Source: Chitinophagaceae bacterium (GTDB taxonomy: Bacteria > Bacteroidota > Bacteroidia > Chitinophagales > Chitinophagaceae). From it: a stretch of 64,000 bases of DNA. This document shows positions 28,801-36,358 of the stretch, piece after piece. The notes beneath the pieces were generated by a model, which did no database searches, had not been told where the DNA came from, and saw only the letters and a program-made list of their open reading frames with translations. Numbering within the stretch: position 1 is the first letter of the stretch; every line of letters starts with the position of its first letter. Both the position numbers and the translations under genes were made by a program. The stretch lies in contig PMSV01000008.1 in the NCBI GenBank assembly GCA_003168265.1, positions 186,001 to 250,000 of the forward strand, written 5' to 3'.

Positions 28801-30192
28801 GATGGATTAAGAACGGTTACGGTCGAGAACAATGAAGGAAATAAAGTGCAGATAGTTATCGGTCGTACAGGAGAACTTCGTATCATGGATGTGAAGAACG
28901 ACCGTCTCCTGATCACCAACAACGTTCCTTATGGAGCCACCCTGAACGTTAAAGACGGTCAGAAGGTCACCAAGGGAGATATAATCTGCACCTGGGATCC
29001 TTTCAACAATGTCGTGATCTCTGAAATAACGGGGGTCATCAAATTTGAGAATGTGTTGGAAGGCATAACCTATAGGGAAGAAGCGGACGAACAAACCGGC
29101 CACCGCGAAAAAGTGGTGATCGAAACAAAGGATAAGACAAAGATCCCTTCCATCAACGTAGAAGGAAATAAAGAAACTAAATCCTATAATCTTCCGGTCG
29201 GATCACATATCGTTATGGAAGAAGGTGATGATGTAAGGGCAGGACAGGTAATCGTAAAGATCCCCCGCGTGTTGGGCAAACTCCGTGATATCACAGGAGG
29301 TCTTCCCCGCGTAACAGAATTGTTTGAAGCACGTAATCCTGGTAACCCTGCCATCGTTTCTGAGATCGATGGAGTGGTTTCCTTCGGTAATATCAAACGT
29401 GGTAATAGAGAAATCATCGTGGAAGCAAAAGACGGGGTTGTGAAAAAATACCTTGTGCCGCTTACCAGGCAGATACTCGCCCAGGACGGAGACTTTATCA
29501 AGGCAGGCGCGCAGCTTTCCGACGGTCAGGTCGCTCCGGCAGATATTCTATCTATCAAAGGACCTTTTGCGGTACAGGAATATGTAGTGAATGAAATACA
29601 GGAAGTGTATCGTCTGCAGGGTGTGAAGATCAATGACAAACATATTGAAGTAATCGTTCGGCAGATGATGAGAAAACTCACTATCGTTGAACCGGGAGAT
29701 ACCCGCTTTCTTGAAGAAGATACTGTGGACAAATTTGAATTCCTCGATGAAAATGACTGGATCTTCGATAAGAAAGTAGTTACGGATCCCGGAGAGTCTA
29801 CCAAACTGAGGGCCGGTCAGATCGTGAGCTTGAGGGAAGTCAGAGAGGAGAATTCCATTCTGCGCAGGAGCGACAAAAAACTGGCTGAATTCAGGGATGC
29901 CCATCCGGCCACTTCCGCTCCACTCTTGCTTGGAATCACAAAAGCTTCCCTGGGAACCCAAAGCTGGATCTCGGCAGCCTCCTTCCAGGAAACTACCAAA
30001 GTCCTTTCCTCGGCAGCTATACAAGGCAAGACCGACGACATGCTTGGGTTGAAGGAAAATGTGATCACGGGTCATCCGATACCCGCAGGTACCGGGCTTC
30101 GTGAATTTGAGAACATGATCGTAGGCAGCAAGGAAGAATACGAATTGTTGCAAACGACCAGGGAAGCCATGCAGTTCGATGAAGAGGAATAA
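25897..30192 (+). CDS. rpoC: DNA-directed RNA polymerase beta-prime subunit
   Basis: Largest catalytic subunit of RNA polymerase. 1431 residues. The N-terminal zinc ribbon has C66, C68, C81 and C84 (CACGKY...CDRCG). The active-site Mg motif [15 protein letters not shown] has D474, D476 and D478. The second zinc site uses C822, C896, C903 and C906 ([11 protein letters not shown]). [20 protein letters not shown] precedes the trigger loop region, and the jaw and C-terminal segments are present. Length matches Bacteroidota RpoC. It is complete and intact. Oddly, rpoB is not upstream: the preceding gene is an unrelated helical protein 250 nt away, and a strong terminator follows, so rpoC appears to be a single-gene transcription unit. 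Confidence 0.98.
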   Translation: MAIKKENRPRASFSKITIGLASPDSILERSYGEVLKPETINYRTYKPERDGLFCERIFGPVKDYECACGKYKRIRYKGIVCDRCGVEVTEKKVRRERMGHIKLVVPVVHIWYFKSLPNKIGYLLGMSSKKLETIVYYERYVVIQSGVRVDKGQNFGDLLTEEEYLEILDTLPKDNQYLPDDDPNKFIAKMGAEAVHGMLERIDLDQLSFDLRAAAASETSQQRKADALKRLSVVESFRDANTRITNRPEWMVMQYIPVIPPELRPLVPLDGGRFASSDLNDLYRRVIIRNNRLKRLLEIKAPEVILRNEKRMLQEAIDSLFDNSRKSNAVKAEGGRALKSLSDVLKGKQGRFRQNLLGKRVDYSGRSVIVVGPELKLHECGLPKDMAAELFKPFIIRKLIERGIVKTVKSARKLVDKKEAIVWDILENILKGHPVLLNRAPTLHRLSIQAFQPKLIEGKAIQLHPLVTTAFNADFDGDQMAVHVPLSAAAILEAQLLMLSSHNILNPQNGTPIALPSQDMVLGLYYITKGKKTSEKEPVRGEGKIFYSTDEVIIAYNEGIIDLHAFVKVKVNVRTSRGDLERKLIETTVGRVLFNQFVPIEVGYVNALLTKKSLREIIGDIIKWTNVPKTAKFLDDIKQLGFRMAFRGGLSFNINDLIIPDTKEELLGNAKVEVDEVWDNYNTGLITNNERYNQIVDIWSRVDTRITETLIRELSTDKQGFNSVYMMLDSGARGSKQQIKQLAGIRGLMAKPRKSGSTGSEIIENPILSNFKGGLNVLDYFISTHGARKGLADTALKTADAGYLTRRLVDVAQDMVITEEDCGTLRGIATSALKDNEDIVEPLYDRILGRVSLHDVYDPVTEKLLVLAGEEITEEIAHRIEDSGIEIIEIRSVLTCESKRGVCVRCYGKNLATGYTAQRGDAVGIIAAQSIGEPGTQLTLRTFHVGGVAGSASVESTMLAKFDGTVQFDGLRTVTVENNEGNKVQIVIGRTGELRIMDVKNDRLLITNNVPYGATLNVKDGQKVTKGDIICTWDPFNNVVISEITGVIKFENVLEGITYREEADEQTGHREKVVIETKDKTKIPSINVEGNKETKSYNLPVGSHIVMEEGDDVRAGQVIVKIPRVLGKLRDITGGLPRVTELFEARNPGNPAIVSEIDGVVSFGNIKRGNREIIVEAKDGVVKKYLVPLTRQILAQDGDFIKAGAQLSDGQVAPADILSIKGPFAVQEYVVNEIQEVYRLQGVKINDKHIEVIVRQMMRKLTIVEPGDTRFLEEDTVDKFEFLDENDWIFDKKVVTDPGESTKLRAGQIVSLREVREENSILRRSDKKLAEFRDAHPATSAPLLLGITKASLGTQSWISAASFQETTKVLSSAAIQGKTDDMLGLKENVITGHPIPAGTGLREFENMIVGSKEEYELLQTTREAMQFDEEE

Positions 30193-30226
30193 GAGAATCG
30201 GAATAATGGATTTTCATGTAAAATTT

Positions 30227-30260
30227 AAACAGGGAGCCCACTCCCTGTTTTTTTCTTTTC
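30227..30260 (+). terminator. Intrinsic terminator after rpoC
   Basis: A perfect 10-bp stem (AAACAGGGAG/CTCCCTGTTT) with a CCCA loop, followed by TTTTCTTTTC, 34 nt after the rpoC stop. Confidence 0.9.
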
Positions 30261-30418
30261 CAGGTGTGGAGCATTTTTTGATTTAACAATTCTCTTATCC
30301 TTAAAGAATTTAAATTGCAAAAAAGTTTGATGAGACCGGGCATGAGCAATCTGGCTCAAACAGGGAAATGAATAGGCAGGATTCATTCAGGCAAACAGAA
30401 ACAACTATAAATATTCAA

Positions 30419-31006
30419 ATGAAATATATTTCTACAATTCTAAGCGCACTCAGCCTGACACTGATCGCCATATTGTTTTATCTATTTTATAATCATACCG
30501 AGCAGATAAAAGTTATTTCCCGGAAGGCCGATCAACAAACCGCTTCCACATTCAGGATTGCCTATTTTGAAATGGATTCCCTGGAAGCGCACTATGAATA
30601 TTTCAAAGACGCGGAGAATCAGGTTAAATCAAAGGAAGTGGCCATGAATAATGAGCTGGCCGGGATGGAAAGAGGCTATCAGAAAAAGATCTCGGAATGG
30701 CAGCAAAAGGGATCAAGCATGACCCAGGCGGAAAATCAGCAGGCCCAACAGGAATATGCCGGTATGCAACAAAAGTTCCAGGAGCGGAAGCAGGAATTGG
30801 AACAGGATCTGGCAAAAAACAATACGGTAGTGATGACGGATATAAAAAGGAGGATTGAAGGCTTTCTGAAGGATTATAACAAACAAAGGAATTTCGCTTT
30901 TATTTTCTCTTATGATCCAACGACTTTTATTTACTACAAAGACAGCCTCCTCAATATCACCAACGACGTTATAATGGGCCTGAATGTGGGGTATAAGAAA
31001 AAATGA
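30419..31006 (+). CDS. OmpH/Skp-like membrane-anchored protein
   Basis: 195 residues from the ATG at 30419 (MKYISTILSALSLTLIAILFYLFY); an upstream in-frame ATG at 30368 would add hydrophilic residues before the membrane segment. The N-terminal hydrophobic stretch of about 20 residues is an uncleaved anchor or signal. IAYFEMDSLEAHYEYFKD resembles the start of OmpH domains, followed by a long coiled coil rich in Gln, Glu and Lys (about residues 60-150), then a C-terminal FIFSYDPTTFIYYKDSLLNITNDVI block typical of Bacteroidota OmpH-family proteins. The family acts as a periplasmic chaperone for outer-membrane proteins, and that role is inferred. It is alone, downstream of the rpoC terminator. 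Confidence 0.82.
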   Translation: MKYISTILSALSLTLIAILFYLFYNHTEQIKVISRKADQQTASTFRIAYFEMDSLEAHYEYFKDAENQVKSKEVAMNNELAGMERGYQKKISEWQQKGSSMTQAENQQAQQEYAGMQQKFQERKQELEQDLAKNNTVVMTDIKRRIEGFLKDYNKQRNFAFIFSYDPTTFIYYKDSLLNITNDVIMGLNVGYKKK

Positions 31007-31078
31007 CACCCCCGTCACAGATCCTGATGCAGAGTTTTCTTTGCCCCGATTTACTTATCTTCCCTGGTAAAAAAAATC

Positions 31079-32533
31079 ATGGCCTCTACCGCACCTGGCT
31101 TCAAACCCGCACTAGGCTTACTGGACGCAACCATGGTTGTGGCCGGCTCAATGATCGGCTCCGGCATATTCATTGTGAGCGCTGATATTACCCGCCATGT
31201 AGGTAGCGCAGGATGGCTGATCATGGTCTGGGTGATCACAGGTGTCATGACTGTCATTGCAGCCGTTAGCTACGGTGAATTAAGCGCCATGTATCCTAAA
31301 GCGGGTGGACAATACGTGTACCTGAAGGAAGCATTTAACCCCCTGGTCGGATTCCTCTACGGATGGAGTTTTTTTGCAGTGATCCAGACTGCCACGATTG
31401 CTGCGGTTGGTGTGGCTTTCGCCCGTTTCACGGCTTATTTTATTCCTGCCTTTAGCGAGAAAAATATTGTTTTCATTTGGCATCCGGGCTTTGATTTTAA
31501 AATATCTGCGGCCCAGCTCATTTCCATTTCAGTCATCATCTTACTCACCTATATTAACACCAGGGGCGTTAAGACGGGAAAGACCATACAGACCCTGTTT
31601 ACCTCGACCAAATTACTGGCCCTTTTTGGGCTGATCGTTTTTGGTTTCCTGGTTGCCAAAGAAAGCTTCTGGTCTGAGAATTGGAAGAATGGATTTCAGG
31701 GGGCACAGGATCTTGGAGCAAAAGATGCGGCGGGAGCGCTTGGCGCCACAGGCTGGGTATCGATCAGCGGGGTTGCCCTGCTGGGTGCGATTGCAGCTTC
31801 CATGACAGGTTCCATCTTTAGCAGTGATGCCTGGAACAATGTGACTTTTATTGCCGGAGAAATCAAGAACCCGAAGCGTAATGTGGGTTTGAGCCTCTTT
31901 CTGGGCACCCTGGTCGTTTCCGTGATATATATAACGACCAATCTCATGTATGTGCGGGTTTTGCCTTTGCAGCATGTAGCTTTTCCACAGGAGGACAGGC
32001 TGGCCGTCGCCGCTGCCCATACTATCTTCGGAGCTGCCGGCCGATCGATTATTGCGGTCCTGATCATGGTCTCCACATTTGGTTGTATCAATGGGCTGGT
32101 CTTGGCCGGGGCCAGGGTTTATTATACAATGGCCCAGGATGGTCTCTTTTTCAGGCCTGCAGCTAACTTAAACCGCAATTCCGTTCCCCAGTGGTCGTTA
32201 TGGTCCCAATGTGTGGTGGCGGCTCTTTTATGCCTCAGTGGCAGTTATGGACAATTGCTTGATATGATCTCCTTTGTAGCGGTAGGCTTCTATGTTTTGA
32301 CCATCATAGGAATTTTTATCCTGAGAAAAAAAAGGCCGGAGCTCGAAAGACCTTACAAGGCCTTCGGTTATCCTCTTTTGCCACTTCTCTATATACTGAT
32401 GGGGTCGGCTTTCTGCATTTTGCTTATCAAGTTTAAGCCTGTCTATACCTGGCCCGGACTGATCATAACCATTATCGGCATTCCGATCTATTATATTGCG
32501 GTTGGTACGCGCAAGCCCAAAGAAAACGGTTAA
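31079..32533 (+). CDS. Amino acid permease (APC superfamily)
   Basis: Inner-membrane amino acid transporter or exchanger, 484 residues with about 12 hydrophobic segments. The APC signature VAGSMIGSGIFIVSADI is at 21-37, with GELSAMYPKAGGQYVYLKEAF following in TM2-3. The C-terminal half has RKKRPELERPYKAFGYPLLP, typical of the LAT/YfnA-like group. Substrate cannot be read from sequence. It converges on the DUF885 peptidase gene, overlapping its 3' end by 4 nt, next to hydroxyproline-metabolism genes; it may import the amino acids released by that peptidase, which is an inference from position. Confidence 0.92.
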   Translation: MASTAPGFKPALGLLDATMVVAGSMIGSGIFIVSADITRHVGSAGWLIMVWVITGVMTVIAAVSYGELSAMYPKAGGQYVYLKEAFNPLVGFLYGWSFFAVIQTATIAAVGVAFARFTAYFIPAFSEKNIVFIWHPGFDFKISAAQLISISVIILLTYINTRGVKTGKTIQTLFTSTKLLALFGLIVFGFLVAKESFWSENWKNGFQGAQDLGAKDAAGALGATGWVSISGVALLGAIAASMTGSIFSSDAWNNVTFIAGEIKNPKRNVGLSLFLGTLVVSVIYITTNLMYVRVLPLQHVAFPQEDRLAVAAAHTIFGAAGRSIIAVLIMVSTFGCINGLVLAGARVYYTMAQDGLFFRPAANLNRNSVPQWSLWSQCVVAALLCLSGSYGQLLDMISFVAVGFYVLTIIGIFILRKKRPELERPYKAFGYPLLPLLYILMGSAFCILLIKFKPVYTWPGLIITIIGIPIYYIAVGTRKPKENG

Positions 32534-34266
32534 GGCAGAAATTTCCAGGAAGTGCTAAAATCTCTGTTTAGCGGCTGATTAGTCAGGATCGACCGGATCA
32601 TTTCCACCGGCATGCTGTTCAGGTGCATTATGGAATCATGGAATTGTTTATAACTCATCTTTCCGCTATCAACCATTTCTTTTTTCAGTGCATAGAATTG
32701 TTTTCCACCGATGAGATAAGCGAGCTGATAGAGCGGTGAATACCTTCCTTCAAAAGATCTCCTGACCTCGCCTTCTGCATTAGCTCTTTCATGATTGACG
32801 CTGTCCACCAGGAAGTCGATGCATTGTTGGGGTGTCCATTTTCCCAATTGATAGTTCAGGGAGAAAATGATCCTGGCGCATCGGTGCATGTGCCAGAAAA
32901 GCATGCCGATGCGATCTTCCGGAGATTTTGCGAAATGAAGGTCCCAAAGCAATAATTCCCAATATAAGCTCCATCCCTCGACCCAGAAGGGAGTCTCGAA
33001 ATTCCGATACATTCGGTAACGGGCATTCATAAAATATTCCAGGTTATGCCCTGCGATCAATTCGTGATGGACCGTGGCTCTTGAAAAATGGGGATTGTTT
33101 CCGCGCATGCTCATTAATCGGGCATCTTCATCCATGCTGTTAGTAGGATAGGAGATAATAATTTCCTCCCCGCCCAGAAAAAAGGGATTGATGAGTTGCC
33201 TTTCGGGGGTCATCATACGCATGCCCCAGGTTTCTTCCGCTAATGGAGGTATGGTGATCAGGTCATTTTTTTTCAGAAATTCAACGGATTCATTGTAAAG
33301 GCCGAGTATCATTTCGGGTTGTTTTCCCGCAGGCACATAGCTGTTCTTCACTTTTTCTTCCGCATTTTTCCAATTGTCTCCGAATCCCATTTCCGCGGAG
33401 GCTTTTAGCATTTCTGCTTCACACCATGCAAATTCCTTATTGGCAAAATCAATCAGTTCTTCCGGAGAATAAGGGATCATTTCATATTTGAGCTGGCGCA
33501 ACAGCTCTTCCCGGCCAACAGGTTGTCCGACAATCCCACTCTTGTCCGGTCTTGCCATGCTATCCCTTTTTTGGCGAAATGCTTCAGCATAATTGCCCAG
33601 CAGGCTATCAAGGGGTTTAAAGGCATTTGGCACCCACCAGCTAAACAGGGGGTCATAACCGTTATAGAATTGAAAAACGGATTCAAGGCAGGCGCGGACT
33701 AAACGGATATTGTCCGTTGCATCGAAACTATTATCAACCTGAATCGTTTTGTTTTCGCTCAGACTTTTTTTGAGCGAATCAATTTGTTTGCAGAATTGAT
33801 TCCATTGCCTGGAGATGATTTCACCGTCAGGCGCTTTTCCTCTTCTGCGCAATTTCTCCAATGTAAATAGCTCATCGCCAAATGGGATCCAGGATTTGAT
33901 TTTCTCATAGGCAGCGGCTTTTTTCCTGGCAAGCTCTATTTTGGCATTTAAATTTCTTTTAAAAAGGATATAGTCCACTTTACATTCCTGGGGCAACTTA
34001 TCAAAATCAATACCCCTTAGTTTCTCAAGATATTCTTTGTCGAGTTTGACCAGCCTTTCCCTCATTTCCGGTGTGGAAAAGCCATTATAGTCGTTATTGT
34101 AGGATTGTATGGAATTGGGGGAATAGAATCTTTCCAATGCATCCTGGTCCGCCTGGAACTGTTGCATCAGAGAAGGCATTTCACTGCAGGGCACATAATC
34201 AGAAAGAGATTGGGCGCCGGCTTCGGAAAATATGCTTAGGAGGGCCAGCCAGATTGTAATTCGCAT
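32530..34266 (-). CDS. Secreted DUF885 family protein (putative zinc peptidase)
   Basis: 578 residues, with signal peptide MRITIWLALLSIFSEAGAQ. The C-terminal half has the DUF885 signature: HELIAGH at 401-407, a metal-binding HExxxGH arrangement, followed by RYRMYRNFETPFWVEGWSLYWE, where the downstream Glu is a likely further ligand. Members are thought to be metallopeptidases related to the M32/M2 fold, but few are characterised. It lies 42 nt downstream of the proline racemase-family gene and is probably co-transcribed with it. Its secreted location would suit hydrolysis of oligopeptides in the periplasm. Confidence 0.85.
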   Translation of the reverse strand: MRITIWLALLSIFSEAGAQSLSDYVPCSEMPSLMQQFQADQDALERFYSPNSIQSYNNDYNGFSTPEMRERLVKLDKEYLEKLRGIDFDKLPQECKVDYILFKRNLNAKIELARKKAAAYEKIKSWIPFGDELFTLEKLRRRGKAPDGEIISRQWNQFCKQIDSLKKSLSENKTIQVDNSFDATDNIRLVRACLESVFQFYNGYDPLFSWWVPNAFKPLDSLLGNYAEAFRQKRDSMARPDKSGIVGQPVGREELLRQLKYEMIPYSPEELIDFANKEFAWCEAEMLKASAEMGFGDNWKNAEEKVKNSYVPAGKQPEMILGLYNESVEFLKKNDLITIPPLAEETWGMRMMTPERQLINPFFLGGEEIIISYPTNSMDEDARLMSMRGNNPHFSRATVHHELIAGHNLEYFMNARYRMYRNFETPFWVEGWSLYWELLLWDLHFAKSPEDRIGMLFWHMHRCARIIFSLNYQLGKWTPQQCIDFLVDSVNHERANAEGEVRRSFEGRYSPLYQLAYLIGGKQFYALKKEMVDSGKMSYKQFHDSIMHLNSMPVEMIRSILTNQPLNRDFSTSWKFLP

Positions 34267-34308
34267 GGTAGTTGTTTATTTTTTTGAGGCTATGATAGGT
34301 GATCAGGA

Positions 34309-35310
34309 CTAAATAACCTGGAACCCATGAGCATAGGGGTCTTCGTCATCGATAAGGATATGGTTAAACCCTGTCACGATTGCCCAACCTTCAATGCTTG
34401 GAATGATGGCGGGTCTGCCTGCCACAGTCGTTTCCTCTTCGATCCTCCCGATAAACCGGGAGCCAATGATGCTTTCGTGAATGAACAGGTCTCCTTTTCT
34501 TAGTTGGCCTTTCGCATGCCATTGCGCCATCCTGGCGGAGGTTCCGGTTCCACAGGGTGAACGGTCAATGGCCTTGTCCCCATAGAATACGGCATTGCGG
34601 GCAGTCGCATTCTGATCAATGGCTTTTCCTGTCCAAAGCATATGACTCAGGCCCTTTATGTTTTCATTCTCGGGGTGTATGAATTCGTATTTTTCGTTGA
34701 GTCGCTGACGACAGACCCTGCCCCAGCTTATCAACTGATCGGCTTTGAAGTTTTCCAGTCCGGGGAAATTTTTTTGCGGATCTACAATGGCGTAAAAATT
34801 TCCTCCATATGCGACATCCACGCTGATTATTCCGAGATCGGGGCACTCTACTTCCAATCCCCCGGCAGCCAGAAAGGATTTCACATTTGTCAGTCTGACC
34901 GATTTGATCTTTTTTCCTTCCTGCTGATAGCTCACTAATATCAGGCCGGCAGGTGTTTCCAGTCGAAGCAATCCCGGTGTTCCGGGCACAATCAATCCTT
35001 GTTCCAGGGCAATCGTCACGGTCCCGATCGTTCCATGACCGCACATCGGCAGACAGCCGCTGGTTTCAATGAAGAGAATGCCCATATCGTTTTTTTCGTC
35101 CTGAGGCGGATAGAGGATACTCCCGCTCATCATATCGTGTCCCCTTGGCTCAAACATCAAACCCTTTCGGATCCAGTCGAATTCCCGAAGGAAATGAAGA
35201 CGTTTTTCCATCATATCTTTTCCCTTCAGCAAGGGGCCTCCACCCGCCACTAATCTGACGGGATTGCCACAGGTATGGGCATCTATGCAAAAAAAAGAGT
35301 GGGTAGCCAT
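34309..35310 (-). CDS. Proline racemase-family enzyme, probable 4-hydroxyproline 2-epimerase
   Basis: 333 residues from the ATG at 35310 (MATHSFFCIDAHTCGNPVRL); a TTG at 35322 overlaps the upstream stop codon and is less likely. Both catalytic cysteines are present: C90 in PMCGHGTIG and C253 in DRSPCGTGTSA. The Cys/Cys pair fits proline racemase or 4-hydroxyproline epimerase and excludes trans-3-hydroxyproline dehydratase, which has Thr in place of one Cys. Family knowledge: most bacterial Cys/Cys members outside clostridia and trypanosomes epimerise trans-4-hydroxy-L-proline to cis-4-hydroxy-D-proline. The DHDPS-family gene 8 nt upstream supports this. It probably acts in the cytoplasm, as there is no signal peptide. 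Confidence 0.88.
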   Translation of the reverse strand: MATHSFFCIDAHTCGNPVRLVAGGGPLLKGKDMMEKRLHFLREFDWIRKGLMFEPRGHDMMSGSILYPPQDEKNDMGILFIETSGCLPMCGHGTIGTVTIALEQGLIVPGTPGLLRLETPAGLILVSYQQEGKKIKSVRLTNVKSFLAAGGLEVECPDLGIISVDVAYGGNFYAIVDPQKNFPGLENFKADQLISWGRVCRQRLNEKYEFIHPENENIKGLSHMLWTGKAIDQNATARNAVFYGDKAIDRSPCGTGTSARMAQWHAKGQLRKGDLFIHESIIGSRFIGRIEEETTVAGRPAIIPSIEGWAIVTGFNHILIDDEDPYAHGFQVI

Positions 35311-35318
35311 CTGTTTAT

Positions 35319-36272
35319 TCAAGATTGGTTTTCCATGGCCTGTAATGCAATATTTTTTAAGTGGAGATATTCAGGCAACGCCGGCCTATTTGCCAGCGCG
35401 GTTTCAATTATCCGGACTACCCGATTCCTTTCTTCCCCTTCTAATAGTAAACGGGGAGCCCTCACGTATTCTGAACCTATTCCGGTTGCCTGGGCTGCCA
35501 GTTTGATATATTGGACCAGTTTGGGATGAATGTCAAGTTCAAGTAAGGGGAGGAACCAGCGGTAAATATCCAGAGCTTCCTTCAATTTCCCCGCTTTTGT
35601 CAATCTAAATATGGCGACCGTTTCTCTTGGGAAGGCGTCTACCAGGCCTGCCACCCAACCATCGGCACCCGCTGCCAGACTCTCGAATGCCAGGGGGTCT
35701 ACCCCCGTCAGGATCTTGAAACGATTGCCGAAGCGGTTGAACATACGGGTCACATTAGAAATATCACGGGTTGATTCCTTCACAGCCTGGATATTGGGAA
35801 ATGCAGCCAGTTCCGCGAACATATCCAGTGTAACCAGGATCTTATAATCAACGGGATTGTTGTAAATCATGATCGGAAGGCTGCTACTGGTGGCGACGGC
35901 TTTGAAATATTCGACTGTTTCCCGGGCATCGGCGCTGTAGCGCATCGGAGGAAGAAGCATCAGCCCATCTGCACCGTTCTGCCCGGCTTCTTCGGCTGCT
36001 TGTATTGCCGACCTGGTGGACTGCTCGGCAATATTGACGATCACGGGGAGATGGGATCCGCAAATCTTTTTAGCATAGAGGGCCAATTGATTTTTTTCAC
36101 TGTTCTGCAATGTGCTTGCTTCACCTAAAGAGCCGCCGATCACAATGCCGTCAACGCCGGCCTCGATCTGGGCCTTCATGTTGAGGGCAAATAAATCTAA
36201 ATCTATTTCTTCGTTATGTTTGAATGGAGTGAGGAGGGCAGGATATACGCCGATCCAGCTTAGGTTTGCCAT
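35319..36272 (-). CDS. DHDPS/NAL-family protein, probable 1-pyrroline-4-hydroxy-2-carboxylate deaminase
   Basis: 317 residues from the ATG at 36272 (MANLSWIGVYPALLTPF), the usual family start; an ATG at 36290 only adds unconserved residues. Class I aldolase barrel: Tyr137 in MIYNNPVDY and the Schiff-base Lys165 in AVKESTRD. The substrate loop reads GGSLGEAST instead of the GTTGE of true DapA, so it is unlikely to be the lysine-biosynthesis enzyme. In the bacterial trans-4-hydroxyproline pathway, a DHDPS-family deaminase acts after the epimerase and the D-hydroxyproline dehydrogenase; adjacency to the epimerase makes this the best guess. Other possibilities are a sugar-acid lyase or an N-acetylneuraminate lyase-like enzyme. 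First gene of the three-gene minus-strand unit. Confidence 0.82.
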   Translation of the reverse strand: MANLSWIGVYPALLTPFKHNEEIDLDLFALNMKAQIEAGVDGIVIGGSLGEASTLQNSEKNQLALYAKKICGSHLPVIVNIAEQSTRSAIQAAEEAGQNGADGLMLLPPMRYSADARETVEYFKAVATSSSLPIMIYNNPVDYKILVTLDMFAELAAFPNIQAVKESTRDISNVTRMFNRFGNRFKILTGVDPLAFESLAAGADGWVAGLVDAFPRETVAIFRLTKAGKLKEALDIYRWFLPLLELDIHPKLVQYIKLAAQATGIGSEYVRAPRLLLEGEERNRVVRIIETALANRPALPEYLHLKNIALQAMENQS

Positions 36273-36287
36273 GCTTTGGAAATTTGG

Positions 36288-36295
36288 CAAATTTA
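36288..36295 (-). promoter_or_regulatory. Candidate -7 box for the hydroxyproline unit
   Basis: On the minus strand TAAATTTG matches TAnnTTTG. It is only 15 nt before the ATG at 36272, so the transcript would have a very short leader. No clear TTTG lies at the expected distance upstream. Confidence 0.4.
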
Positions 36296-36323
36296 ATCAG
36301 TTCCTGATTCATTTTAATCCTCT

Positions 36324-36331
36324 TAAATTTG
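36324..36331 (+). promoter_or_regulatory. Candidate -7 box for the GH127 pair
   Basis: TAAATTTG on the plus strand, 27 nt before the ATG at 36359. It is identical to the box on the opposite strand at 36288-36295, so the 86-nt divergent gap carries two back-to-back copies. The -33 element is not obvious. Confidence 0.4.
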
Positions 36332-36358
36332 ATTAGGTTCTGTCAACAACTAAATACG

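Noticed and set aside
35311-35322. TTG start with a 4-nt overlap for the epimerase
   Set aside because: The ATG at 35310 gives the family's normal N-terminus; the overlap is attractive but the rare start is less likely.
36329-36358. In-frame TTG extension of the first GH127 gene
   Set aside because: The TTG overlaps the TAAATTTG box; the ATG at 36359 begins a clean signal peptide.
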